A stretch of 64,000 nt of DNA. It comes from Campylobacter porcelli (lineage in GTDB: Bacteria; Campylobacterota; Campylobacteria; Campylobacterales; Campylobacteraceae). Position 1 is the stretch's first letter. Each line of letters starts with the position of its first letter. The position numbers and the translations under genes are program-made. Below, piece after piece: positions 9,645 through 18,057 of this stretch. Location: assembly GCF_002139855.1 (NCBI RefSeq), contig NZ_CP018789.1, positions 434,001 through 498,000 of the forward strand, written 5' to 3'. The notes below the pieces were generated by a model, which worked only from the letters and a program-made list of their open reading frames with translations, was not told the DNA's origin and made no database searches.

Positions 9645-10763
9645 ATGAAAAAATTTTCACTAATTGCGCTAGCTGCTGCGATGGCTATTAGCTCAGCTGC
9701 GGCTAAAGAGATTAAAATTGGCGTTATTATGCCTATTACTGGTGCGGTAGCCGCTTACGGACAGACTGCGTGGGCTGGGATTAAGCTAGCTAATGAGTTA
9801 GAGCCAACTCTAAAAAATGGGGATAAAGTTAGCTTAATATTAGTAGATAATAAGGGCGATAAGGTAGAGACCGCCACAGCTACTACAAGGCTAGTAAGTG
9901 AAGATAAGGTAAGTGGATTAATCGGAGCTATGGTAACTGGCAATACTCAACAAGTATTACAAATCGCAGATGAGAAAAAGGTTCCGATGATAGCTCCAGC
10001 AGCTACAGCTGATAAGCTCTTAGATCGTGCTAAATATGGTGCTAGAGTTACATTTATGGATTCATTTCAAGGGACGAGCTTTGCTTCGTGGGCGATATCT
10101 AAAGAGATGAAAAGTGCGGTGCTAGTAATAGACCAATCCACTTCATACTCAATTGGTCTAGCTAGAGCGTTTAAGAAAGAATTTGAAAATCAAGGTGGCA
10201 AACTACTAAAAGAGTTAAAAATCAGTAGCGGAGATAAGGATTTTAAAGCCATAGTATCACAGATTAATAGCTTAAATCCTGATTTGGTATATATGCCATT
10301 TTATCATCCTGAGGCTGCGCTATTGGTGCGTCAAGCTAGACAAATAGGGGTAAAAGCTCAATTTGCCAGTGGCGATGGAGTAAGCAACGATACATTTATA
10401 GAGTTAGCTGGAGATGCATCTAATGGATATTTATATACAGATGCCTTTGATAGCTCAAATCCCCCAACGGCTAAATCAAAAGCTTTTGTAGAAGCATACA
10501 CTAAAAAAAGTGGCGAGTCTAATGTGCCTGGATTTACCGCTCTTGGAGCTGACTCATACTATTTAATGATAGATGCGATGAATCGTTGTGCTGATGCGAC
10601 TGATAGGGAGTGCATTAATAAAGAGATTAAAAATAGTAAAAACTTTGAGGGCGTTTCAGGTATTATAAATATCGATAAAAAAGGCAACGCAGAGCGTTCT
10701 ATTGTAATTAAAGAGATTATCAACGCTAAGGCTGTCTATAAAGATACTGTAAATCCTAAATAA
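9645..10763 (+). CDS. Branched-chain amino acid ABC transporter, substrate-binding protein
   Basis: Periplasmic binding protein of the LivJ/LivK type (372 residues). Signal peptide MKKFSLIALAAAMAISSAAA, then the family start KEIKIGVIMPITGAVAAYGQ. Further conserved stretches are GLIGAMVTGNTQQVLQIADE and DLVYMPFYHPEAALLVRQA. The permease and ATPase genes that would normally accompany it are not in this window, so it either serves a transporter encoded elsewhere or is an orphan receptor. Specificity for leucine, isoleucine or valine is assumed from the family, not shown. Confidence 0.9.
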   Translation: MKKFSLIALAAAMAISSAAAKEIKIGVIMPITGAVAAYGQTAWAGIKLANELEPTLKNGDKVSLILVDNKGDKVETATATTRLVSEDKVSGLIGAMVTGNTQQVLQIADEKKVPMIAPAATADKLLDRAKYGARVTFMDSFQGTSFASWAISKEMKSAVLVIDQSTSYSIGLARAFKKEFENQGGKLLKELKISSGDKDFKAIVSQINSLNPDLVYMPFYHPEAALLVRQARQIGVKAQFASGDGVSNDTFIELAGDASNGYLYTDAFDSSNPPTAKSKAFVEAYTKKSGESNVPGFTALGADSYYLMIDAMNRCADATDRECINKEIKNSKNFEGVSGIINIDKKGNAERSIVIKEIINAKAVYKDTVNPK

Positions 10764-10784
10764 ATTTATATTATTATATTTTTG

Positions 10785-10814
10785 TGGCTTTTGTTGGTAG
10801 CTAAGCAAAAGCCA
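10785..10814 (+). terminator. Likely terminator hairpin
   Basis: Nine-pair perfect stem TGGCTTTTG/CAAAAGCCA with a 12-nt loop, 22 nt after the binding-protein stop. No long T run follows, so termination is probable rather than certain. Confidence 0.55.
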
Positions 10815-11170
10815 TCATTGTAAATGAAGTAAAGCAATATAAAGCGTGATAGTCAAACGATACTAACTATCGTTTGACGGCACTACAAAATATAAAAGTG
10901 AAGCTACCTTCCCCCACTTTTTTACATTCCAAATTTATAATAAAAATTTTTAGAAAATTTAAATTTTTCTTTTTAAGTGGAAAGGGGGACGCTTTTTTGG
11001 CAGTCGCTACCCCTTCCCCCTTAACAACCCCTAACCCCTTGAAAAAGCCTTTCAAGGGGTGGCTTACGCCACGGATTTTAATAGGGTTGCCGACTTTATG
11101 TGGGTCAAGGATTACACTCCAAATTTTCGCCAAAAACTCCTTCGAGTTTTTTATTGCGAAAATTTTATAA

Positions 11171-11423
11171 AATAAAAATGCCAAACTGGGAAGGGGTTGG
11201 GATCTTAAGGGATAGGGGAAACTGTTTTGGCTTTCAAATTTTAGTTTCCCCTGTCCCTTAAAAAAAGAAATTAAAAAAATTGTCGCAAAGCTGGGCTTAG
11301 CTCGTGTGGCGAAGTTAAGAATTTTAAGTGGAAAGGGGGACGCTTTTTTGGCAGTCGCTACCCCTTCCCCCTTAACAACCCCTAACCCCTTGAAAAAGCC
11401 TTCTAAGGGGTGGCTTACGCCAC
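11171..11423. repeat. 253-bp direct repeat, copy 1
   Basis: Reads the same as 11478-11730 (offset 307 bp) base for base by eye, from an AATAAAAATG start to a GTGGCTTACGCCAC end. It spans several palindromic modules, so one duplication copied a compound unit. Confidence 0.85.
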
Positions 11424-11477
11424 AAAATTTTCGCAATAAAAAACTCGAAGGAGTTTTTGGCGAAAATTTGGAGTAAA

Positions 11478-11730
11478 AATAAAAATGCCAAACTGGGAAG
11501 GGGTTGGGATCTTAAGGGATAGGGGAAACTGTTTTGGCTTTCAAATTTTAGTTTCCCCTGTCCCTTAAAAAAAGAAATTAAAAAAATTGTCGCAAAGCTG
11601 GGCTTAGCTCGTGTGGCGAAGTTAAGAATTTTAAGTGGAAAGGGGGACGCTTTTTTGGCAGTCGCTACCCCTTCCCCCTTAACAACCCCTAACCCCTTGA
11701 AAAAGCCTTCTAAGGGGTGGCTTACGCCAC
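11478..11730. repeat. 253-bp direct repeat, copy 2
   Basis: Second copy of the 11171-11423 unit. The 54 bp between copies are one AAATTTTCGC-type hairpin in inverted orientation plus a short spacer. Confidence 0.85.
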
Positions 11731-11760
11731 GGATTTTATAAAACAAATTTGAAGCAAATA

Positions 11761-11845
11761 GGGTAACCCTACGAAGTAGGGACTTTAGTGCGGGGTCAAG
11801 CCGATGGGGCTTGTCGTAAAGCTGGGCTTAGCTCAGCTGCGAAGT
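11761..11845. repeat. 85-bp direct repeat, copy 1
   Basis: Reads the same as 11948-12032 by eye. Begins GGGTAACCCT and ends in CAGCTGCGAAGT. Contains the small stems CAAGCCGATGGGGCTTG and AGCTGGGCTTAGCTCAGCT. Confidence 0.85.
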
Positions 11846-11947
11846 TAAAAATAAGGGGTACCCCACTTGTGGGGACTTTAGTTTGATTAAACTTTTCTAA
11901 AGTTTATCGCAAAGACTAGCTTGGCTAGTTTGCGAAGTTAAAAATAA

Positions 11948-12032
11948 GGGTAACCCTACGAAGTAGGGACTTTAGTGCGGGGTCAAGCCGATGGGGCTTG
12001 TCGTAAAGCTGGGCTTAGCTCAGCTGCGAAGT
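11948..12032. repeat. 85-bp direct repeat, copy 2
   Basis: Second copy of 11761-11845, ending just upstream of the flgI promoter element. The sequence between the copies holds a GGTACC-centred hairpin and a CTAGCTTGGCTAG hairpin. Confidence 0.85.
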
Positions 12033-12037
12033 AAAAA

Positions 12038-12056
12038 TAGGAATAATAATTGCTTA
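12038..12056 (+). promoter_or_regulatory. Sigma54 (RpoN)-type promoter of flgI
   Basis: GG at 12040-12041 and GC at 12052-12053, exactly 10 nt between them, in the context AGGAATAATAATTGCTT. This fits the -24/-12 element used for rod, hook and ring genes in Campylobacter. The flgI ATG is 35 nt downstream of the GC. Confidence 0.7.
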
Positions 12057-12087
12057 AATAGTGTAGAAATTTAGATAAAGGGCTTGT

Positions 12088-13137
12088 ATGAAACTTCTAA
12101 AGATCGCACTTTTATGGCTTTTAATAGCGGTGGCGGCTAAGGCGGCGGTTATTAAAGACTTAGCTAGTGTTGTTGGTGTGCGTGAAAACCAACTTATCGG
12201 CTATGGCTTGGTAGTTGGTTTAAATGGCACTGGCGATGGTAGTAGTAGCGAATTTACCATTCAATCGCTATCAAATATGCTTCAAACGGTAAATGTCAAA
12301 ATAAATCCAAATGATATTAAATCTAAAAACACAGCTGCGGTTATGGTAACGGCGAAGTTGCCACCATTTGCCCGTCAAGGCGATAGCTTAGATGTAACGG
12401 TAAGCTCCATTGGTGATGCGAAAAATTTAATTGGTGGAACGCTATTGCTAACTGCGTTAAAGGGCGTTGATGGCGATATATACGCTTTAGCACAAGGGGC
12501 TTTGACACTTGGTGGCTCTACAGCAAAGGGTGGTAATCACCCAACGGTTGCGACTATATTAAGTGGAGCTTTGGTAGAAAAAGAGGTTGTGTATGATATA
12601 TACAATAAGCCAAATGCGAATTTGAGTTTAAAAAACTCTAGCTTTCAAACTGCGATTGATATGCAAAATGCGATTATAGCTAAATTTGGCGGTGGCTCTG
12701 CGGTGGCTTTAGACCCTAGGACGATTAGTTTGACAAAGCCTGATAGGATTAGTATGGTTGAGTTTTTAGCTAGTGTGCTTGACATTGATATGGATTATAA
12801 GGCTGAAGATAAGATTATAATCGATGAGCGAACTGGCACGGTAGTTAGTGGGGTAAATATCAAGGTTGAGCCTGTGATAATCTCACATGGAGCTATCACA
12901 ATACAGATTGATAATGGCGGATTTGATCCAGCTGCCTTAGCTGATGGCGATGTTGATATAGGTAATGTAGCTATCAATACCAATACAAATATGATTAAGA
13001 TAAATGAAAGGGATACCACGGTGGCAAATATCACAAGAGCGTTAAATAAGCTAGGTGCCACCCCAAAAGAGATAATAGCTATTATTGAGAATTTAAAACG
13101 AGCTGGAGCGATCCACGCTGGTGTAGAGGTGATATAA
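12088..13137 (+). CDS. flgI: Flagellar P-ring protein FlgI
   Basis: Builds the periplasmic P ring around the flagellar rod. The 349-residue length is normal. A signal peptide (MKLLKIALLWLLIAVAAKAA) is followed by the hallmark start VIKDLASVVGVRENQLIGYG and LVVGLNGTGDG. The C-terminus PKEIIAIIENLKRAGAIHAG is the conserved P-ring tail. It overlaps flgJ by one base (TAATG). A sigma54-type element 35 nt upstream suggests class II flagellar control by RpoN and FlgSR. Confidence 0.97.
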   Translation: MKLLKIALLWLLIAVAAKAAVIKDLASVVGVRENQLIGYGLVVGLNGTGDGSSSEFTIQSLSNMLQTVNVKINPNDIKSKNTAAVMVTAKLPPFARQGDSLDVTVSSIGDAKNLIGGTLLLTALKGVDGDIYALAQGALTLGGSTAKGGNHPTVATILSGALVEKEVVYDIYNKPNANLSLKNSSFQTAIDMQNAIIAKFGGGSAVALDPRTISLTKPDRISMVEFLASVLDIDMDYKAEDKIIIDERTGTVVSGVNIKVEPVIISHGAITIQIDNGGFDPAALADGDVDIGNVAINTNTNMIKINERDTTVANITRALNKLGATPKEIIAIIENLKRAGAIHAGVEVI

Positions 13138-13430
13138 TGAGAGTAGATACAAGTGTTGCGCTTAATGCATATGACGCAGCAAATACACAAAATTTAGGAA
13201 AAGAAAGAGCTATAGATGACGCAGCACTTAGGGAGCAAACTGATGCTTTTGAGGCGTTTTTGGTTAAAGAGGTTTTGGATATTGCCTTAAAAAATGAAAA
13301 TCCACTATTTCCAAAAGACCCAGGAGATAAAATTTATAACTCAATGTATAATGATGCGATGAGTAGGGCATTAAGCGGTGGATTTGGATTTTCGCAAATG
13401 CTATATGATTTTTTAAAAGCCAGAGCCTAA
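13137..13430 (+). CDS. flgJ: FlgJ-type rod-binding protein (rod domain only)
   Basis: 97-residue homologue of the N-terminal half of FlgJ, which caps and helps assemble the rod. The conserved motif AFEAFLVKEVLDIALKN is present, followed by IYNSMYNDAMSRALSGGFGF. The C-terminal muramidase domain of enterobacterial FlgJ is absent; that is normal in Campylobacter and not a truncation. It starts in a one-base overlap with flgI, and its stop codon forms part of the sigma28 element for flgM. Confidence 0.88.
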   Translation: MRVDTSVALNAYDAANTQNLGKERAIDDAALREQTDAFEAFLVKEVLDIALKNENPLFPKDPGDKIYNSMYNDAMSRALSGGFGFSQMLYDFLKARA

Positions 13431-13454
13431 ATAAAAGCTGAATTTTTCCGATTT
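13428..13454 (+). promoter_or_regulatory. Sigma28 (FliA)-type promoter of flgM-flgN-flgK
   Basis: TAAA at 13428-13431, a 15-nt spacer, then TCCGATTT at 13447-13454, close to the TAAA-N15-GCCGATAA consensus. The flgM ATG follows 33 nt later. Confidence 0.75.
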
Positions 13455-13487
13455 AGCTTAAATGAAATTAGCTAAAAAGGATTTATA

Positions 13488-13688
13488 ATGATAGGTTCTA
13501 TAAAAGCAAGTGGTATATATAGTAGTATAGCAACGCCAAAAAACGAAAATAAGAAAAACGAAGATATAACACAAACTCAAAGTAGCACTAATAACAAGAT
13601 AAAAGAGTTATCTGCGATGATACAAAATGGCGAATATAAGATAGATATAGACGCCCTTTCTAAGAAGATTGCCGACTCTTTGATGTAA
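13488..13688 (+). CDS. flgM: Anti-sigma28 factor FlgM
   Basis: 66-residue small protein that binds and inhibits FliA until it is exported through the completed hook. The C-terminal half (NNKIKELSAMIQNGEYKIDI then DALSKKIADSLM) matches the sigma28-binding region of FlgM, including the NGEYKID turn. The N-terminal half is polar and low in complexity, as expected for an unfolded secretion substrate. An AAGGA site precedes the ATG. A sigma28-type promoter lies just upstream, so FlgM would be made under the sigma factor it controls. Confidence 0.88.
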   Translation: MIGSIKASGIYSSIATPKNENKKNEDITQTQSSTNNKIKELSAMIQNGEYKIDIDALSKKIADSLM

Positions 13689-13720
13689 TTTTTGCTCCTT
13701 TGAGTTAAAAGGAGCAAAAT

Positions 13721-14167
13721 ATGATAAAACAATACTTAGATGAAGCTATAGCAGAGCTTGAAGAGCTAATTTCAATCACAAATCAAGATATACAAAACAT
13801 TCAAAAAGCTGACCACTCATCTGTAGATGAGCACACTAAGAAAAAAAATGAGTTAGTCCGTAAATTTGAAAAGACAAAATCGCAATTAGATAACGAATTA
13901 ATCAAACTCGCACAAGCTAGTAGTGGAACAGATCTTGCTAGTATTTTATCAGATGAGATAAAAGATAGGCTAGGCGATTTACGAAGCTCTTTAGAGAGAC
14001 TTCATAAAGTAAATAAGGAGTATGCTAAATCTGTAGTGGTAGTCAAGGAATTTTACGACTCTTTGCTAAAGGCGATGATGGGAGCGCAAAATACGGCTAG
14101 TTCATATGGAGATAGTAAAAACTCTAGCTTAGCAGATGCTGAAAAACTACTTAAATTAAGGGTTTGA
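13721..14167 (+). CDS. flgN: FlgN-like flagellar export chaperone
   Basis: 148-residue mainly helical, heptad-rich protein between flgM and flgK, the position of the hook-filament junction chaperone in many flagellar operons. Long coiled-coil stretches span residues about 5-70 and 80-110 (LGDLRSSLERLHKVNKEYAK), and the C-terminus is less structured. Similarity to FlgN is weak by eye and the call leans on length, helicity and location. It lies one base before flgK. Confidence 0.75.
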   Translation: MIKQYLDEAIAELEELISITNQDIQNIQKADHSSVDEHTKKKNELVRKFEKTKSQLDNELIKLAQASSGTDLASILSDEIKDRLGDLRSSLERLHKVNKEYAKSVVVVKEFYDSLLKAMMGAQNTASSYGDSKNSSLADAEKLLKLRV

Positions 14168-14168
14168 T

Positions 14169-16025
14169 ATGGGAATTTTCGATTCTTTATATACTGGGGT
14201 AAGCGGACTGAACGCAGCTCAAATTCAAATTCAAGTAACAGGCCATAATATCACAAATGTAAATAGTGATTACTATACAAGGCAAAGGGTTGTTCAATCT
14301 GCTGCTAGTCCGTTACACTCGGCTCCTGGAGATATAGGGCTTGGGGTTAAGGTTGATACAATTGTTAGAATTCACGATGAATTTACTTTTACTAAGCTTA
14401 AAAATGCCTCTTCAAATAAGGAGAGCACGGCATATAAAGAGCAGGTTTTAAAAGAGATAGCGCAGAGATTTCCAGATTTGCAAGATACTGGTTTATTAAA
14501 TGATATACAAAATTACTATCAAGCGTGGAATGACTTTGCCTCTCACTCATATGAAGCAAGCCAAAAGGCAAATTTATTAAATATCACCACAACCCTAACA
14601 AATAGGATAAACGATACAGCTTATCAGCTACAAAATATCCACTCTAAAATCAATGACGATATAGTTTTGGCAGTTGATGAGATTAACCGCCTTGGTCAGC
14701 AAATCGCTGATTTAAATAAGCAAATTCAAGCAGTAGAGACTAAAGGCGGGACAATCAATGCTAATGACCTTAGAGATAAGCGCGACCAACTAGAATCTAC
14801 AATGGCAAATTTGCTAAATATATCAACTTTTAAAAATGATATACTCTCTGATAGTAGATATGGTGGCAGTATGACAGACCAAGGTAAGGACTATACTCTT
14901 AGTATAGATGGCATTACCATAGTAGAAGGGTCAAATTTCCATCCATTGAAGTTAGATACGCAAGGCTCAAAAGATGGATTTGCTACTATTTATTATGAGT
15001 TAAATGATGAGACTAGAATAGAGATGAGTAGCAAAATCACCAATGGTAAATTAGGTGCGATGCTTGATATGCGTGGTAGAAATCTTGATGGAGATGGGAA
15101 TTTAACTGATGGGACTATTACGGATTTTAGAAATAATTTAGATACCTTTGCTACTACTATGATAGTAAATACAAATAATATTTATGCCCTATCAGCACAA
15201 AACTCTATGACAAGTGTGGATTTAAAGGATATGGTACCAGAAAAGCCACTCCAAAATCATAGCTCATATATCAAAAATGGTAGCTTTACTGTAAATGTGT
15301 ATGATACAAGTGGAAATATTGTCGCTACAAAACAGATAAATATCGACGCTTCAACTACAATGAATGATACAAGGCAAGGAAATTCGATCGTATCGCAGTT
15401 TAACTCCAATGTCGATGGGAATAATGATAACAACCTAAATAATGACTTAGATGATTACTTTGAAGCGATATATACATATGATGAGAAAAATGGTATGGGG
15501 CATTTGGGATTTTTGCCTAAACAAGCTGAGGGTGAATATACTATATCGATTGAGGATAATGGGACTAATTTTGCTGGTGTGTTTGGTATGAGCCAATTCT
15601 TTGAAGGGGATAAGGCAGCAAATATGCAAGTAGAGCAAAGTCTAAGAGCTGATAGCTCAAAAATTAAAGGAAATAAAGCCCCAATCGATGGCGATAACAC
15701 TATGGCAAATGAGATGATACAGCTCCAAACCAAACAGATAGATTTTATAAATAAAGATGGTAGTGTGAAAAATGAGAGTATAGTTGGGTATTATCGCTAT
15801 TTGACTTCTGATATAGCTAGTAGAACTGAATCTATAATAGCTCTAAACACAACTAATCAATCGCTATATGCTAGTGTGTATTCCCAGCACCAAAGCATTA
15901 GCGGGGTAAATATGGATGAGGAGCTATCAAATTTAATTCGCTTTCAAAGTAGCTATGGAGCAGCAGCTAAAATCATCACCACGGTAGATCAAATGCTTAA
16001 TTCGCTTTTGAGTATTAAGCAGTGA
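14169..16025 (+). CDS. flgK: Flagellar hook-filament junction protein FlgK (HAP1)
   Basis: First junction protein between hook and filament, exported through the flagellar type III system. The 618-residue protein has the rod/hook N-terminal signature YTGVSGLNAAQIQIQVTGHN and the C-terminal D0 helix GVNMDEELSNLIRFQSSYGA. The middle domain (about 200-500) is variable. It is preceded by its likely chaperone and by a sigma28-type promoter upstream of flgM. The TGA stop overlaps the ATG of the next gene by one base. Confidence 0.95.
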   Translation: MGIFDSLYTGVSGLNAAQIQIQVTGHNITNVNSDYYTRQRVVQSAASPLHSAPGDIGLGVKVDTIVRIHDEFTFTKLKNASSNKESTAYKEQVLKEIAQRFPDLQDTGLLNDIQNYYQAWNDFASHSYEASQKANLLNITTTLTNRINDTAYQLQNIHSKINDDIVLAVDEINRLGQQIADLNKQIQAVETKGGTINANDLRDKRDQLESTMANLLNISTFKNDILSDSRYGGSMTDQGKDYTLSIDGITIVEGSNFHPLKLDTQGSKDGFATIYYELNDETRIEMSSKITNGKLGAMLDMRGRNLDGDGNLTDGTITDFRNNLDTFATTMIVNTNNIYALSAQNSMTSVDLKDMVPEKPLQNHSSYIKNGSFTVNVYDTSGNIVATKQINIDASTTMNDTRQGNSIVSQFNSNVDGNNDNNLNNDLDDYFEAIYTYDEKNGMGHLGFLPKQAEGEYTISIEDNGTNFAGVFGMSQFFEGDKAANMQVEQSLRADSSKIKGNKAPIDGDNTMANEMIQLQTKQIDFINKDGSVKNESIVGYYRYLTSDIASRTESIIALNTTNQSLYASVYSQHQSISGVNMDEELSNLIRFQSSYGAAAKIITTVDQMLNSLLSIKQ

Positions 16026-16795
16026 TGGATAGGCTTAAACTAGCTTTAGATGATGAGTTAGCTAGAGCAAATAGTATAGATGGTCTGTATAGTGCTGCTG
16101 ATCCATTGCAAGTGGCTAGGAAATTTAAAAATGATCCAATTAAAACGCTGATTTGTGCTCTTTTTGCCTATGGAAATGCTAGGGCGATTGTGAAGTTTTT
16201 AAATAGTTTGGAGTTTGATATTTTAAATTTAGATGAGAGCAAGATTTATGATTTTGTGATTAAAAATGGCTGGTTGTATAGATTTCAAAATATCGTTGAT
16301 GTAGCGCAGATTTTTATCACTATGTCTAGGGCTAGGGAGTTAAATTTCGAGTATATAATATCTAGTAATACACAAAATGGCAAGGTAATTTATGGTATAA
16401 ACGAGCTTATAAAGTCATTATATCAGCTAAATAATTATCGCTCTAGTGGGTATGAGTTTTTCTTTGGCAAGGTTTTTGAAAATGAGCCAAAAAGTCCGTA
16501 TAAACGCTATAATATGTGGCTTAGATGGATGGTAAGGGATAGGGATATTGATCTTGGAGTTTTTAAGAGTATTGATAAATCAAATTTAATCTTACCGCTT
16601 GATACTCACACTCATAAAGTTACTCAAGCAATTGGGCTTTGTGATAGAAAAAGCTATGATTATAAGGCCGCTTTGCAAATTAGCAATAATCTTGCGATTT
16701 TTGACCCAAATGATCCGATTAAATATGATTTTGCTCTATATCGCATTGGTCAAAGTGGTGCTTTGGAGAGATTTTTAGAGAGAATAAAAGGGTAA
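16025..16795 (+). CDS. TIGR02757-type conserved protein
   Basis: 256-residue protein of unknown function that I recognise as a TIGR02757-like family common in Campylobacterota and Bacteroidota. Landmarks are KTLICALFAYGNARAIVKFL near residue 45, YKRYNMWLRWMVRDRDIDLG near 165 and LPLDTHTHKVTQAIGL near 195; the last two resemble a helix-hairpin-helix base-excision glycosylase fold, but that is weak inference. The ATG at 16025 in a TGATG overlap with flgK is preferred over the GTG one codon earlier. Confidence 0.75.
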   Translation: MDRLKLALDDELARANSIDGLYSAADPLQVARKFKNDPIKTLICALFAYGNARAIVKFLNSLEFDILNLDESKIYDFVIKNGWLYRFQNIVDVAQIFITMSRARELNFEYIISSNTQNGKVIYGINELIKSLYQLNNYRSSGYEFFFGKVFENEPKSPYKRYNMWLRWMVRDRDIDLGVFKSIDKSNLILPLDTHTHKVTQAIGLCDRKSYDYKAALQISNNLAIFDPNDPIKYDFALYRIGQSGALERFLERIKG

Positions 16796-16841
16796 ATTTA
16801 ATAAAAACTTGCTAATATAGATAAAAAATTTAGGCAGAGCT

Positions 16842-18056
16842 ATGGAAAAAAGATTACAAGAATTAAAAAAATCTACCAAAAAATTACAAATTTTAAACCA
16901 AAATCAAAGAGCAAATTTAATAGAAAATATAGCTAATTCTATAGAGCAAAATATAGATAAGATTATAAAAGCTAACGCTATAGATTTACAAAATGCTAAA
17001 AATCTAAGTCTAGCACTTCAAGATAGATTAAAATTAGATGAAAATCGCATAAAAAATTTAGCTAAAAGCATTAAAGATATAGCGTTATTAAAAGATCCAA
17101 TAGGCAAAATAAAAGATGGTTGGATAACAAAAGATGGCTTAAAAATAGAAAAAATCAGCGTCCCGCTTGGAGTGATTGCTATCATATATGAATCTCGCCC
17201 GAATGTAACGGCTGAAGTTGTGGCTTTAGCTATTAAAAGCGCTAATGGATGTGCGTTAAAAGGCGGGAAAGAGGCGATAAATACAAATTTGGCTATTGTG
17301 GAGATTATCAAAGATAGCTTAAAAGAGTATGGCGGTTGTGTTGAGTATTTTGATATTAGCAGAGATGAGATTTTGGATTTTATCAAAATGGATAAATATC
17401 TGGATTTGGTGGTGCCAAGGGGTGGCGAAGGGCTGGTGAAATTTGTAAGCTCTAACTCAAGTGTGCCTGTGCTAAAGCATGATAAAGGCGTTTGCCATAT
17501 CTATATACATAAATTTGCAAATATCAAAAAAGCCTTAGATATATGTATAAATGCCAAATGCTCACGCCCTGGAGTGTGTAACGCTGCTGAGAGCGTGCTA
17601 GTAGATGAAGATTTGGCGAGTGAGTTTTTACCGCTATTAAAAAGTCAGTTAGATAAATTTGGGGTTATAATTTATGGTTGTAAAAGAGCTAATCAGATAA
17701 TAGAGTGCCAAGAGGCTAGCAAGGATAGCTATGATAATGAGTATTTGGATTTTAAGCTAAATTTAAAGGTAGTAAGTGGATTTGATGATGCTATAGAGCA
17801 TATAGATAGGCATAGTAGCGGTCATAGCGAAGCTATAGTAAGCGATGATTATAGTGCGTGTGAGAGATTTTTAAGCTTAGTTGATAGTGCTTGTGTGTAT
17901 GCGAATGCTTCAACTAGATTTAGCGATGGTGGCGAGTTTGGCTTTGGTGGAGAGATCGGTATTAGCACTGGGAAAATGCACGCCCGTGGCCCTGTGGGCG
18001 TTGATGAGCTAACGACATATAAGTATATCATTAGGGGCGAGGGACATATTAGGTAG
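16842..18056 (+). CDS. proA: Gamma-glutamyl phosphate reductase
   Basis: Second step of proline synthesis: NADPH-dependent reduction of glutamyl 5-phosphate to the semialdehyde. 404 residues, an aldehyde-dehydrogenase-fold enzyme. Visible are GVIAIIYESRPNVTAEV around residue 115, KGGKEAINTN around 140, and the active-site cysteine region NAKCSRPGVCNAAESVLV around 245. It ends with the conserved GPVGVDELTTYKYIIRG. It converges tail to tail with pflB with one base between the stops. No proB is nearby. Confidence 0.95.
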   Translation: MEKRLQELKKSTKKLQILNQNQRANLIENIANSIEQNIDKIIKANAIDLQNAKNLSLALQDRLKLDENRIKNLAKSIKDIALLKDPIGKIKDGWITKDGLKIEKISVPLGVIAIIYESRPNVTAEVVALAIKSANGCALKGGKEAINTNLAIVEIIKDSLKEYGGCVEYFDISRDEILDFIKMDKYLDLVVPRGGEGLVKFVSSNSSVPVLKHDKGVCHIYIHKFANIKKALDICINAKCSRPGVCNAAESVLVDEDLASEFLPLLKSQLDKFGVIIYGCKRANQIIECQEASKDSYDNEYLDFKLNLKVVSGFDDAIEHIDRHSSGHSEAIVSDDYSACERFLSLVDSACVYANASTRFSDGGEFGFGGEIGISTGKMHARGPVGVDELTTYKYIIRGEGHIR

Positions 18057-18057
18057 G

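Larger units (their letters stand above)
10850..12032. repeat. Nested-palindrome repeat block C, largest block
   Basis: About 1.2 kb between the binding-protein gene and flgI with no credible gene; long minus-strand ORFs here are translations of the repeats. It contains three C-strand copies of the G-run motif (11010-11038, 11361-11389, 11668-11696), AAATTTTCGC-type hairpins in both orientations (11121-11165 and 11425-11469), two copies of the AGGGGAAACT/AGTTTCCCCT stem, GTGGC/GCCAC hairpins, and two exact direct-repeat pairs listed separately. It ends six bases before the flgI promoter element. Confidence 0.88.

Noticed and set aside
10867-11746. Long minus-strand ORFs of 124-189 codons in block C
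   Set aside because: They translate repeat modules (phrases such as KGLGVVKGEGVATAKKA recur in several blocks), lack ribosome sites, and share frames only because the modules repeat.
13137-13430. FlgJ as a truncated gene
   Set aside because: The lack of a muramidase domain is normal in Campylobacter; the reading frame and stop are clean.
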